From Sipunculus nudus (taxonomy: Eukaryota > Annelida > Sipuncula > Golfingiida > Sipunculidae), in the NCBI GenBank assembly GCA_026874595.1, contig CM049315.1, forward strand, positions 36,532,164 through 36,596,163: 64,000 nt of DNA, in the 5' to 3' direction. Both the position numbers and the translations under genes were made by a program. Positions 1 to 13,200 of the stretch are shown here, one piece after another. Numbering within the stretch: position 1 is the first letter of the stretch; each line of letters begins with the position of its first letter. A model generated the notes under the pieces. The model saw nothing but the letters and a program-made list of their open reading frames with translations. It did not search any database and was not told the DNA's origin.

Positions 1-217
1 TGACAGACAGAGAAAGACAGAGAATAAATGAATGAGAGAAAGACTCGGAGAGAAAGGACCATGCATTTAACTGTTATTATTTGTCCTATTTGTTTCTATT
101 TGTTACTTTTTAAATAGCAATAGAGCATTGGAACGCATCGATTTCTATAAAATTGATTTTCTTCTTACTTATTACAATTTATAATAATATAATTACAATT
201 TAAACTCTTCCGCGCCA

Positions 218-565
218 TATACATACGGGAAACACGAGAAATACAGAATAACGCAAATAGCTCCCTTGTCCTGGATTTGCCTGAAAAGGCCAAAAATTGC
301 CGTTGAAAGGGTTGATTATGAATAACTAGTTCATGCAATTGAATGCGATTTTCATCTGACTCGCCCGTTTAGTTTATGTGAGAACCACGACCAATTAAAC
401 AGCAAAACCATCGCCGAATAAGTTATCTTTTAGCATACCTGACATGTGTCATTCTAGTGATTACTATGTTGAATCATACGCTCAGTTGTGTCAAAAAGAG
501 TAAAAGTCAAACTGACAAACAATTATTTGTTAACGAAGCGTAGTCATTTAATTGGACCATATCTA
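218..565 (+). repeat. Left arm of long inverted repeat, copy 1
   Basis: About 345 bp that reappears in reverse complement at 7105-7437. Shared stretches include gtcattctagtgattacta, cgcccgtttagttt and gtcctggat. Roughly four bases in five match by eye. Family unknown. Confidence 0.7.
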
Positions 566-938
566 TGCCATACATGATCTCCTATTAGCTAGAATTACTG
601 TGAAATTTGATGCAATATGATAGATTCAAACCATGCTGTGTCTAGGGTTTGAACATTGTACCCAGGCCATGTGTGTCCTGTATGTGATATACACACTCCT
701 CATTTTCTTATTTTATATTACATACAGTTACCCGGTAGTTTGATAAAGATGGGTTGAACTGTTTTGGCATCACAGATGTATTTGCCACATTTTCATTGAG
801 TTGATTATAAAACTTGCCGCTATAGATGCCTGACCAATGCCTCCAGTTAGGCTTGCGTTTGGTAAGAGGCGGTGAAACATTTTGAACAGTGCCACGTATA
901 TCTTCGTCTAAACCAACTTTGGCTGTTATTCATCTTAT

Positions 939-992
939 GCCAAGCATAACCCATGGATTCATCGGGCCAAGCATAACCCATGGATTCATCGG
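939..992. repeat. Two head-to-tail copies of a 27-bp repeat
   Basis: The unit starts gccaagcataacccatgg and occurs exactly twice. Also present in copy 2 (near 29162) and copy 3 (near 54862), where the first unit has one substitution. Confidence 0.8.
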
Positions 993-1866
993 AAGCTAAC
1001 TCAGTGAGTCATCGCATGATCTCTCATATCCTGTTTAAGTATTCACCAGCAGGGTAGAAAAATATATTAATTTGATAATTTTTATTATCAGGGATTTCGA
1101 AGTCTTTTTTAAAGAGTAAAGCGGGACGTACGGGATATCCCCTAATACCTAATGCCGGTGCACATAGGGTGAAAAGCATGACCTTATAATTTTTATTTTT
1201 TTTAAGGTATATTTGGTGAGATGAAGTCTCATGGTATTGTCTGATGTGTATTTTAAAGTGTTTCGGCGTATAATTATGAAAAAAATCAGAAAGACCAATT
1301 CTGATACATTATGTTTCCTGTAATATTTTAAAATTGCTGGCTTGCTGAGACTTGACATCGCAACCCGTACTTCCTTATCTCCGAGCAATCTTACAGTCAT
1401 CTGCCAGTATGACATATCTAGTTTCTCTGAGCTGAAAGTCCCGTGTCACGTGTAATGACAGAGATCTTATCTGCGTTTAACACGCTTCTGGTTAAAATTA
1501 GAGAATAACATGAATTGTGGCCAGAAAGCGAGGGCTGTGCTCATCGCTAAGGAATTGTATGAATCTCATGTGACGTCACACTGTTGGGGTTCTACATGAA
1601 GTTTTGTTATAATATGTCTAGGTATATGGAGCTACCTTATTTTTGGAGGCAAGGCTCCTGTTGAAGTCTCTATTACGTATCTTGCTCTATTTGACAAAAC
1701 CCGCACAGCTGACTCATTCGGCCCGAACACGGCAGATGATCAATGAGGGCAATGCTTATGTATGAGGTCCAGTGTTTTGTGCGTGTTATTGGCTTGTAAC
1801 CTGCCAATCGGGAGAAGTGCTGACCAGGAGCTACGTCATTAAATTAATTATTATTTATATCATATA

Positions 1867-1998
1867 AACTTTATTTATTTAACATGAATTGTGCAAATAG
1901 TTAGTTAAACTAATTAGACCACTCTCCGTGGTGAGTGCGGTAGTGGCTAGAGGTGGTGGAAACCGGAGAAAACCACCGACTGTTGACGACTAACAGAA
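1867..1998. mobile_element. Short interspersed repeat with CCGGAGAAAACC box, copy 1
   Basis: Shares its start (aactttatttattta, then ACTCTCC and the gaaaccggagaaaacca box) with the repeat at 6150-6370, so it is a dispersed family. Copy 1 has lost 8 bp (acccggag) kept in copies 2 (30077-30222) and 3. It is followed by a (CT)n and (ATCT)n tract. Confidence 0.5.
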
Positions 1999-2335
1999 CC
2001 CGTCTCTCTCTCTCTCTGTCTCTCTCTCTCTCGCTATCTAGCTATCTATCTGTCTAGCTATCTATCTATTCCATCTATTCTATATACATATATAAGCTTT
2101 CCATTTGATATTAACAATCACATAAAATATAAGCCAGTTGTACTTTAAACAGATACATTTGACACAATAAAAATATCCGTATCAAGCTTTTCATAAAAAT
2201 GATTAATGAATAGACAAAGCATTTATGCAAATCTAAGTGTAAACAGCAAAAGTGGATATGTATATATATATTTATATATGTTGCTATATAGTTTACCCTA
2301 TATAGCAACATATATAAATATAAATATAAATATAA

Positions 2336-2337
<2 letters not shown>

Positions 2338-2399
<62 letters not shown>
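2338..2399. repeat. (TA)n microsatellite, length differs between copies
   Basis: Long AT run after an (AAATAT)n-like stretch. Shorter in copy 2 (30579-30615), intermediate in copy 3 (56271-56323). Similar unstable tracts: 5380-5414, 5837-5878, 7437-7478, 8420-8460, 25616-25644, and 34057-34118 in copy 2. Confidence 0.9.
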
Positions 2400-2401
<2 letters not shown>

Positions 2402-2576
2402 CCAAATGCCCTTGCTGCCTGCATAACCGCAGTGTTCAGAGGGCACGATAACCGGGACGATACGCATGCGCAGTCACCTCTCTGATACGGGTTGACGTTT
2501 TCTGTAAGGATGTATTAACTCGCTAACTGTCAGCAGATACTGATTATGCCAGACGACTGTGATGTAAGGAGCTAGC

Positions 2577-2632
2577 ATGGCGCTGTTTGGCTACGTTATT
2601 CTTGCCGCATGTGTAGCGATACAAATATACAG
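2577..2632 (+). other. Candidate signal-peptide first exon, copy 1 (speculative)
   Basis: ATG opens MALFGYVILAACVAIQIY, a good secretory signal shape, ending at cag. Here the next bases are GAAGGT, so the donor seen in copy 3 (GTAGGT) is absent. A possible second exon is 2940-3054, in phase, starting after ttttcag. I recognise no domain. Could be chance. Confidence 0.22.
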
Positions 2633-4278
2633 GAAGGTGATTTTATTTATCACACACACACACACATGTTATATTATAAATTCTATAATATACACTGTTT
2701 ATCTCAAAATACAATGAGTTTAAATAGGATTTACAAATATAAATCAAACATTGTGTCCGTGGCATATAGTTATAGGGATTTTGTCTGAAAATGGCTTTCA
2801 TGTTTATTTATGAGACGAATATTAGAAAATGCCTACTTAATGCATTAATGTAAAAGCCCGATTAAGGTTATGGTACAAGTATATATCATGATATATCCGA
2901 CTTGACCATTTGCCTTCCTGGAGTTCAAGGCCTTTTCAGTCTGACAGCTTTCCAGACCCGCTGTGTAGTCCTATACACTTGTCTGCCGCCCAACACCAGA
3001 ACCCATTCAATCTTGGGTGAAGGACAAAACTATGGACAGGGGATCTGGCTGTGGGTACCTATTAAGATCACGAAATGTTTACTTATCATATATGTTATTT
3101 CAGAAGATAATATTCTAGCTTTTGAACATCTCGGCCATCATAGGTAAACGCTATTCAAAATCGTAGTGATATATGACCAATGGCTGATGAATATGAGCTG
3201 AAAAAACATTGTCCCAACAGCAGCTGTTTGTCTGTTACCCCTTCGGGCTTGAAGTTCTTATACAGTAACCCGATACATCCACAGGAAAAGGGTTCCAGCC
3301 AGCTTAATGAATGTATGTGTAATTTATATCTCATGTTGGTCATATCAATAGAGCGGCGCGGATGGAAACTTATGTGCCTATCTGGCATAAACTCAGCTAT
3401 ATAAAGGGTGCTACGTATCGCAGACGTCTCCATTGCTTCTACAAAATATAATGGAATACAAAGGGCTGCTTTCTTGGAAATACCAAGTAACGTCATTATT
3501 TTTATACAGGCCTGTTTTCTCTCTGAAGATGTTATACAAACTAATGGTGTACCAATCAATCTATAATTTAGATAATGGGATTTTTTTTTTCATAATCGAT
3601 TCAATTGATTGAATTTTGCATAATCAATCACAAACGATTATATGTATGCATTTCAAAAGAACTCATATTATCCCGATAAAACACTCTTATTCTGTCAGAG
3701 AAATATGAAAGACAGGACATGAAACAACATACAGCATTTTACCGATTCCTACCGAAAATAAAAACATTAGGATTTGGTATACATTGACCCAATATAAGAA
3801 CATTAATGTCGGGGAGATACTTAAAATAATATATACCAAGTATCTAGTGAACTATAATTCGTATAACACACTTGTAAATGATAATATGATTATATTTTAA
3901 TCAATATGTAGAATAATATATACCAAATATATAGTGAAATATAATTGTTATAACACACTTGTAAAAGAAGATATGTTTATATGTCAATCAATAAACATCA
4001 TTATATGTTGCCTAAATGTAATGTTTGTCATAAATGTCATGAGAACAACCTTGAGTGTACGAATCTGAATTTATTTATTTCTTATGAAAGGAAATCTAAC
4101 ATTGAATATGAGGTATTATTGATGATTGTTACATGTGCCATTTTTTAGTTTTTCTTTACTTTATTTTGGTGGAGCTAACCGCCTCCATTCATTAATGCTG
4201 ACTTATCTAATTCTTAAACTAAGTATTTACATCTGCAGATATCATTTCGGTTTGTGACTGCACTAGACTTGGTTTTAG

Positions 4279-4581
4279 CACTCGCAACCTGTCATTCTAT
4301 TTTATATCCTGGTGTCACCCAGGCCCAGCGTCTACCGCCCCTGCGAGTCCTGGTTGTGTGTTCATCCCCTTTGCCGGGTCATCACACCGAGAAAGCTCCC
4401 AAAGACGCACTTATTTGTGAGTGATACACGGCTGTGGTTTATAGCCTTCCCATTAAGCCCGCAGAGCGCTCACCATGGGTGGGGGCCGACCGAGAAAACC
4501 TCACCACTCCACGGCTGAGATTTGAACTCACGACCTCCCAAGCAGAGTCCTGTGCTCTACCCCTGAGCCACAGAGTCCGGT
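4279..4581 (-). mobile_element. tRNA-derived SINE, copy 1
   Basis: Minus strand begins with a tRNA-like head: A-box-like TGGCTCAGGGGTAGAGCA and B-box-like GAGTTCAAATCTC about 35 nt later, then a non-tRNA body (CCACCCATGGTGAGCGCTC). Flanks CTTGGTTTTAG (4268-4278) and CTTGTTTTAG (4582-4591) look like a target-site duplication. There is no clean acceptor stem, so I call a SINE and not a tRNA gene. Confidence 0.65.
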
Positions 4582-5374
4582 CTTGTTTTAGATAGTAGTT
4601 TTGAATTCTCGTTGTCACACTGGGCATGTCAATGGCAACACACGGTTTTTCCTGCAACAAAATTGTATACATCCATTTGCTTTATCTGGCGATACTGGCG
4701 AGCGATTTTATCAGATGATTTCCCCAAAACTATCGCGAATTTTAATCTTGTAATCTCTATAATTATCACAGCAGTTTATAATCTAGCTCTGGTACAACTT
4801 CTTTAACTGTCTTAACTATCACTGTTACTGTTACTGTGGGGCCAAATAGGTTGGTTTTTCAGTCATCGCGAATAAATTTATTTTGATTATCTATAGCATT
4901 CACAGATATTGATCTCCGGCCGCTCGGACATTTCTCGCAAAAAAAAAAAATAAAAAAATAACATTTCGATCAATTATGTTACCCATTTTAAATGTTTAAC
5001 AAAACTATTATGTTATTACCCTATTGTCCCATGATTATGTGATTTTGTTTATCGAAAATGTATAATATCATATTATAATAATTACCCTCCTGCACCGAGT
5101 TCTAAAAATAGAATTGCCGATAATACATATATACGTTCTTTCTGTCTTTACTATTAGTTTACTTCTACTGCTGCTACTGTACTATCATAATTACTGTACT
5201 ATAACTATTACTTAACTTCTTTAACTATAAATATAACTTTATCCTGACATGCAGATGTTATGTGAAATACAGCCACCCTGTGAACTGAAATATTACAACA
5301 TGGGTAAAATATAAAATTAGAGTAAAATAACCTTACATGTGACTTGTTTGTTTAATAATTAAAATATTATTGTT

Positions 5375-5416
<42 letters not shown>

Positions 5417-5703
5417 AAATAAAGAATTGTTCAAAACAAAATTGTGGCATAAGTCCGCACTAGGCCGCACTGTCCGCACTAGGCCATAGACTCTCCCCGC
5501 CATGAAAGCGCGCAGTGATAAATTAACACAGAGACAATAAAATTTAATTAATAATAAAAGTACTCGGACTTGTATATCTCGGCGTTTAGGAGTGGATTTG
5601 CGAAGATGAAAATATGTCACTGTAATGATATTCATAAAACCGAATTGGCTATGATATTTTACTTCTACCGTCTCTCGGCGATCATGCCATGGCGAGGGTT
5701 TAG

Positions 5704-5810
5704 GATATTGTTGATTATGATGCTCATTACAATGAACATCTGAACGTAGACGAGATAGATGCTACGATGGACCCTGAGAACCTGATAACAGATGATGAAG
5801 AAATGCTTAT
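5704..5810 (+). other. Candidate internal exon coding an acidic peptide, copy 1 (speculative)
   Basis: Between a tttag acceptor-like site and a GTATGT donor-like site, only one frame is open. It reads an acidic peptide containing DIVDYDAHYNEHL, NVDEIDATMDPENL and TDDEEML. The composition looks coding and faintly EF-hand-like, but I cannot assign a family or find partner exons with confidence. Confidence 0.22.
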
Positions 5811-5831
5811 GTATGTTAATATGACACTATT

Positions 5832-5878
<47 letters not shown>

Positions 5879-6149
5879 GTTCTTTCTTGAAATTTAAAAC
5901 AATTTATCATGAAATTAATAATAAAAAAATCATCTAATAATAAGATAAATCATTTATACTGAAAAAAAATCAATAATGTTTAAATAAAAGGCAAAATAAA
6001 TGCCCCAGCTGTGACACACGGACTGACAATAGGTGCTAACATCAATAGTAAACACACTGTATAAACTGTATTGACAAAATTTATATAACAGTGGACAAAA
6101 TGCGTGCGTTAAATTTTCACTAACAATATGAGCCTGACGTCTAATATTT

Positions 6150-6370
6150 TAAACTTTATTTATTTTACATTGATTGTACAACTAGTTATAATAACTAATA
6201 CGAGGCACTCTCCATGGCTCGGTTGTTGGCGCTCGATAGTCAGTAAGGATGGAGGGACCCGGAGGACCCGAGGAAAACCATCGGCTTTGGACGGACCACC
6301 ACAACCCACTCTCATAGCCACGCCGGGAATTAAATCATTTAACCACTCAGCCATCCAGTCGGCGAACGAT
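6150..6370 (-). mobile_element. Related tRNA-like SINE repeat, copy 1
   Basis: Read on the minus strand it has an A-box-like TGGCTGAGTGGTTAAA near 6355, followed by the body shared with 1867-1998 (ggaaaacc box, GAGAGTGCC region, TTTATT tail). A tRNA-derived SINE is likely; a clear B box is not visible. Confidence 0.45.
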
Positions 6371-7104
6371 ATTAAAGGGCGCAATAGACACACAGACCCC
6401 TCCCCCCCTCCCCCCCCCCACACCTTGGTTTAACTGACCCGGGGCCTGTGAGTTATTAAAGTGCTATTTCTCGTTTGTCCGACAAGATTCCTTATTATTT
6501 CGAACAACAATCACACCCAAATGACATTAAATTTTCTTATTTTGATTGATGATTCGCGATTTAGTTGGGCAGAGAGCAAGTTTTATGGCACTGTCAACGG
6601 GAGAAATAAAGCTTTTCATTGCATCGACTGGGCAAGACAAGGACAGAGACAAAAGTACACTTAACAGTATTACTCAAGAATGATCCCCGGAAAATAGGAG
6701 CGGAGATTCCTTATAACTGAATTTTGTTTGTTTGGATCTAATATAAATGTTCATACTTCATCAGAACTGTTTCTGGCTTGATCCAGTTGTGGCTCAATAA
6801 GCCCTATAACTTGGTCTTGGCCATAGTACTGTATGATGCGAGATTATGTTTGAATCTTACCGGATGTAAAAGTTCAGTTTGTTTGTCCACGTTGTTGCGG
6901 CTCTACTATTGTGACCCGGTTCCGGTCCGCCGACATGAAGTCGACATGAGACAAACAAGAAAACGACGGACCGTTGAGACGACTCTTGCTTGGGACGAAT
7001 GAGTATATATATAGGGAAACCCCCAGCCCAGTGGTTTCCCGGTACTGGCGCTCACTGATCCTTCTTTCACACTTAGTTATACATTCAGCATATATAAGTT
7101 TTTA

Positions 7105-7435
7105 TTTTTCCGAATAAACAACTCCGCTTCGTAAACAAAAATTTGGTTCTCAGTTTAATTTTAACTCTTTATTAAATATTTCAGCATATGACTCGACATA
7201 GTAATCACTAGAATGACGCAAATCAGGTATGTTAAAAAGATAACGTTTTCGGCTATTGTTTTTCTATTTAATTGGCCCCGGTTCTCACGGAAACTAAACG
7301 GGCGATTCACAGGAAAATCATGTTTAATTGCATACCCCATTTAATCATGACGAACCCTTTAAACGGCTCAATTTTTTTGCCGTTCAGGCATATCCAGGAC
7401 ATGGGAGCGGAATTCTGTATTCCTCGTGTTTCTCC

Positions 7436-7437
<2 letters not shown>
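7105..7437 (-). repeat. Right arm of long inverted repeat, copy 1
   Basis: Reverse-complement partner of 218-565. It ends where the (TA)n tract before the TAGGGCTG element begins. Possible remnants of one terminal-repeat element, or two members of a dispersed family inserted in opposite orientation. Confidence 0.7.
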
Positions 7438-7481
<44 letters not shown>

Positions 7482-7498
7482 GGAGAATATATATATAT

Positions 7499-8415
7499 TA
7501 GGGCTGTATCAATATATCGATATATCGATATATCGATACGAATCGATACACGACGTTGATACGATAACCGAAATGCGTTGCATGCTGTATTGGTCGTATC
7601 GATTGCTTGCTGATGAATAGCATTCTAACTCTAACTTTACATATAACCATGACGATATATAAATCTAAATGCACTGCAGCCTATATATTTGTTGCTTTGG
7701 CTTTTAAGACTTGTTAATAAATGTATATACGCATGCACGTCAGTACTTCCATGACAAGCATGCGTATGTGAGCGATAATAGAAGAATGATAATAACGTTT
7801 ATCTTTATTAATGAAATCGATATTCACATCACATATTGCTACTAGGAATAAGGTACATTCACGTATATATCCTTTCTATATATATATATGTCATTTAATC
7901 TCTAGTTTTTTATTTACGCAGCCGGTCAAAGGTTACTCGGAACTCCCGCGTTCGACATCAGATATCAAATGAATGGTTAAAGCCTGAGGACAAATCCTGT
8001 ACAAACAGGAGAGTGACTAATGGGATTCATATTCACAGAATTGTACAAAACTGTGTTATTACATAACATAAAAGACAGCCTATGATCTTCCCCACCAAAT
8101 GCAAAAGAACATGTTTGTGCGGGGGGGGGGGGGGGGGATGCTAAGGGCTAAAAGAAGATCGAAATTTTGCTAGTCTTGATCAGATGGAATTTTATAATTA
8201 AAAGCAACTGGTTTGTTTATTTATTTAATATCAAGCTTAAGCTGCTTAAGTGCATAGCATACTAAATATGTCGCATGTTAAAATAAAAAAAAACATTTAA
8301 AAACAAGAAACAGAGCTTTTATTAAGAAATGAAACATATCGTCAATACGTATCGGTATCGAATTAACTGTATCGCAATACGTATTGTACCGGAAGAGGCG
8401 GACCGATACCCAGCC

Positions 8416-8419
<4 letters not shown>
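7499..8419. mobile_element. TIR element with TAGGGCTG ends, copy 1
   Basis: Left end TAGGGCTGTATC; right end on the minus strand TAGGGCTGGGTATCGG. Both ends abut (TA)n tracts, so a target-site duplication cannot be read with certainty. About 0.92 kb, subterminal sequence rich in tatcgata motifs, no transposase. TAGGGCTGGG-type ends are known from hAT-like non-autonomous elements, so that class is possible. Confidence 0.45.
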
Positions 8420-8465
<46 letters not shown>

Positions 8466-8755
8466 CATATATGATAAAGAAACATGTAATTATATGAAAC
8501 CATAATATAAATATTATATTTATTTATTATGACATATTTTGATGTTTGAGTGCAAAGATAGATCTTGGCAGAGAGAGAGAGAGACAGCGAGAGAGAGAAG
8601 AAATGATTGAGAGAAAGACTCAGACAGAAAGGAGGACCATGCAAGGAAGGACTAATTTAACTGGTATTATTTTTTCTACTATTGTTACTATTTTTTACAT
8701 TCCAATTGTTCTCGGGGTAATTCTGAACCCTAGAGCATAAAGGATTTGGATAACA

Positions 8756-9200
8756 TAGACCTAATTTCAGGTTTCCAAAGATATATTCCAGGGACTTCGC
8801 TGGATATGAAGTTAGAAGATTCTAGGTTCAAAGGTTACGATTTATGCCTGGCTGTTGGACAACTGCTTCTTTGAAGGTCTCAAACAAAGTGAAAAAAAAA
8901 TCGTAAAAACTTGGAAAATACAGACGGCGTCACCAGTCTGCAGAACTGAAGAAACACTCCATGATCAATATGCATGCACAAAAAATATTGTGATCAATAT
9001 ATTAGTTATTGAGATACTGGCGCTTTTGTATCAAATTTTTAATTATTCTGGGGGGGGGGGGGGGGGTACTGTCTATCCCCATAGGTCACAGGATATTGGA
9101 AACAGAGACCTAATTTCAGGTTTCCAAGGAGATTTTTCATAAATCTCCCTGGATGTCAAGTTAGAGTTATCTAGGTTCAGCGGTTACTTTTTGTGCATGG
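8756..9200. repeat. Pair of degenerate direct repeats about 335 bp apart
   Basis: The blocks near 8756-8870 and 9090-9200 share acctaatttcaggtttcca, ctggatgt/atgaagttagag and taggttca followed by ggttac. Present again in copy 2 (from about 37010). No coding content seen. Confidence 0.55.
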
Positions 9201-10075
9201 TTTGTGTCTGGACAAACAGACGGACGGAAAGACAGACAGAAAAACAGAAGGACGCAGAGAATGGTTGATCGCTACAGCACAGATGACTTTTAGTCAGATG
9301 GCTGAAAAAAACTGCAGGCAAACAACTATAGTCCCCCGAGATAAAGTGTTTATAACTGCCGACCATACTAAAACTTATTATATATTACATTTATTATACT
9401 GTGTTAAAAAATTTACAGAAACATGAAAACACATGAGAAATTGCTGCATTCGGCAAAGCTTGCATTAGAATTTGCAAAGATTGATTCAACTGCCTCGCAG
9501 AAAGATATAGGGAAAACAGGGTCTTTCATTCGTGGCTGTGCCCCTCTGAACCCGGTATGAATAAAAATTGCCCTCCTCTAGCAGATGATCCAGGATGATC
9601 CGGTAACTCTATTCACATCACGATGAAAAAAAAAAGAGGGCGCTGACTGGCCATCTCGACACGGTTTTTTTATGACATTTTATCTGAGAGCTATCCGCTG
9701 GATCTAACATATTGTGATTATTTAAGGTTAAGGCGCTGGGGAAAGAAAGAGCAATATTATCTCGATTCAAACTGAAGGATTACTTTGATTTGACAAAGTT
9801 GCTTCGAGTTGTTTCTGGCGAATTGCATATGTATGCATGTGTGTGTGGTTGTGTGTGTGTGTGTGGGGGGGGGGGGGGTCTTGTTTAAGGAAAAACTTTC
9901 TTCAAGAAACATATGAGGTGCAACATGTTGTGCACCACATTCTTATGTAACCTGCCGGCTCGAGGTCCACTGCCGGAAAAACAAATCTACACCAAACTTT
10001 GACTGTTATCCTGTTGTCCTTTTCTCAAATGTATATTTTTTAATAAAGAAGGAGAAACATTTATGCGTATAGACA

Positions 10076-10081
10076 TTTATT
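10076..10081 (-). terminator. Polyadenylation signal AATAAA, gene 1
   Basis: AATAAA on the minus strand, 214 bp past the stop codon at 10295, followed by T-rich sequence. It is the first canonical signal I saw downstream and defines a 3' UTR of about 230 nt. Confidence 0.6.
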
Positions 10082-10294
10082 GCAGATAAAAAATAATACG
10101 CTATCCCAGCCCTCGTTATGCCAGCATATGTTCCGCAGACTTAAGATACGGAGTAAATGTGAGTATACAAATGAAAAAACTAAAATTACATAAAAGAAAT
10201 ATACGTTTTTCAGAAATGTTTGTGGGAAAACCATGAAAAAAATAGGTCCTCTTGTGCGGTCATCGTCAGCTGTTCCTAATACGTCCAAAAGGTG

Positions 10295-13200
10295 TCAGCA
10301 TCGTCCACATGAGCGTTTACAGTTTGTTAACATGTAGGCAGGGTTGCTACGACACTCGCCGCGACTGGCCCAACTTCGGCAGGACTTGTTCTTGTCCACG
10401 CAGGTTGCGCTACCTGTAAAAAAACCCAACAAAATCATATCCGTGCAACAGGTATACTATTGTTATTAATGGGTGTGTACTTTTGTTGTCTGTGTCTATA
10501 GCGTAGCTCTAAACAATATTGATAAAAAAAAATAGCAGACTAAATTATACATTAAATTATAACAGTAAAATATAAAGATAACTTCAAAAGCTTTATGAAT
10601 GACTGCATCTTTGAATAATAGTTCATTGAAGAATAGGAAATTGAAATATATGTACGGTGCCTTGATTACACATACATGCTTAGATATATTGCTTTTTATA
10701 AATGTATATAAAAAAATAGTATTAATAATTAAACAATAAAAATGATAAAAATAAGAATAAAAAAAAAAAGCCGACGAAGAGTCCTATTCAAAGGGACGAA
10801 TGAAAAATAAGTCTATATTTAGTTATAACTCGATACCAGTGGCTTCTAAACAGAATTCCAAGCCCAGTTTGTATCTCAGGTCTACTTATCTGACTGATAT
10901 TAAGAGTAACTCTCCTCACAGGGGTTTAACCCTGCTGACGTTCCAGAACTACTTTTTTCTTATCGCTGCTTTGTATAGTATGGTTTCCAGGCCTGGCACA
11001 TCGCCGAGTATATCATCCCAATGAATTTGTGGTATCGCACTGTGCATCAAACCAATAATAGCGGGGTTCGCGCATTTGCAGAGAACGAATGCCGCGTGAT
11101 TAGTGTAAATAAGAATAATTGCTAGCCTGCTTTGATAAACAAGATCACAATAATGCTGGTCCCCAGGCACAGTATCTTAACCGTGGTTGTTCCTCGGTAT
11201 GTTTACAAATAAAATCATCTTTTCGTCATATATGTCCCTGCAGATACGCGTGTGGGCGACCCTTGTAATCAATTAAACCTATACATTCAAACAAGACAGG
11301 TTTGCTAAAAAAATCTCTAAGTCGTGCTGGTTACAGGGGATAAAATAACTTCTGCAGCTAAAATTGATATTGCGTCGTTTTTTGACTATGCGTGAAGACC
11401 ACATTTACACCAAATTGAAGTCTGAAAATAACTTGTTAATGCAAAATTATATAAATCATGTGAGCAATTTGTAAATTTGCATTTTCGTGACAAATGGTTA
11501 ATTTGGTGGTATGGAACAACACAATTGTTAATTGCATTGAAGAAGGGTCGGTCACGTTAAAAAAATATTATGTTTAAAGCCAGCTATTCACCTGCCTTAT
11601 TTGTAGAATTTATGATTCATGGCTTTCTCTTGGTACACACTAATGAATTTTAGTCAATCGTGTCAATTTTTTTTTATAACGCTGCTGTGGCGGAGACATG
11701 AAGCTTGTTTAGCTACAAGCTGTTGGTGTACACGGTACACGTGTAAAAAAACAAACAAAACATGCTATACAAGATGGTTATTGGAGCACTGGGTGTTTTT
11801 GGTGTCATTTTTATTATTGGAAAACCTCTACCTCGTCTGGCTGCCATTAGATGTTCTTCCTCAACGAGTTTGGATGCGCATTTGTGGCCATTTTGTCAAC
11901 CCCCCACATGTTAGAGAGACGAGGATTTAAAAGTAGAAAGCTCGACCACCATGAGACCGGTCCATTTTGGCTTATTTTTACAAAAAAGGTATAAATTATA
12001 GATCATATTGATTTAATTTATATTAGGATTATTTTATTTTCTTCAGATATCTGAATAGGCCCCTCGAAAACTTACAAACATAAGTGGTCGTAGCGCCGTA
12101 ATATTTAGTGTACTTGAACATAGGCTACTTTTGTAATTTAAGTTCTTAATGCAAACTTACTACCGGAATATCCGGCGGAGCATGCGCGGCAGCAGCTGGA
12201 CAACATGTAGCTCTTATATAAACGATGCTTGCAGTACCCATAGCGTGCCCAGCTGGAACAGTAGCGGCTAGAATCCACGCAGGCTGAAATTATCATAAAA
12301 AATATTATATGTGACAGACATAGTACATGTTTTTAAAGTTTCAGTGAAACATGTTTATGCACAAATATTTGCATATTTGCATGCATATATATATATGCCA
12401 TATATATATATATGACATATATATTTCATATACAAATATAGTTATGCATGGTACAAAGTGATACAGATAATCCTTTAGGTCTTCTGGGAAAGGTCCCAAG
12501 TGACATTGTTTAACCGATAATCCCTGACTTGACGCAGATTCCACACATAAACCGCCCTTGTGCCCATCTTCACTCATGTAAGAAAACACCATAGTAAATA
12601 CGATACCTTGTTAACTCAAGTATACGCATATACTCATTATGGAAAAAATGTGTAATAATGATATTCTTTAGCAAATTCTTATTGGCTTCAATTTATTTGT
12701 TTGGCATAATTTAATTGGAATTTCTTTGCGAGGATGACAACCCCCTCCCCAACCCCAAACTCCTTTTTACCCCTCTGGTTCAGCAGAGACACGGTATGGC
12801 CTATCGTTAAACCCGAGCCTTTTGTAAGCATAATGATTTAATTGATGTATCAGTGACATTTGTATTCGCGCATTGTTATTTCTTTAAGGCAGTGAGGTAT
12901 CTTAGAACAAGGTCATTGTTATTTTCAACTACAGCTTTTGCTTCTTCTACGTCATCTAGTATTCAGACATTGAACGTTTTAGAAGTTTAAGATATATATC
13001 TATTCGATTAAACGTTAGCTTTAATCATATTTCAGCCCAATATAGTAACACACGTTTTCTCGATATGTATTCTCAATTCATCCGTACATGTATAAGAATA
13101 TATAAAGGAATTTTCCAACTTCAATGCCTTACTCAAACGTTATATATTACACAAGATGAACAAGATGAGGTGTATTAAATAATAATGACATATTTGAGGT

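Noticed and set aside
1149-1415. 88-codon minus-strand frame present in three copies
   Set aside because: No recognised domain; its start codon is lost in copy 3. Conservation is explained by recent duplication.
2111-2467. Open frames of IYIYIY repeats here and in all (TA)n tracts
   Set aside because: Translation of microsatellites; lengths change between copies.
3155-3559. 134-codon minus-strand open frame conserved in copies 1 and 2
   Set aside because: No motif, no splice or start support, and it is disrupted in copy 3. The same DNA is open on the other strand too.
4505-4581. tRNA gene on the minus strand
   Set aside because: A and B boxes are present, but the acceptor stem does not pair cleanly and a SINE body with target duplication follows.
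10418-12160. A further ShK exon between exons 12 and 13
   Set aside because: Both strands read; no cysteine pattern with splice sites was found.
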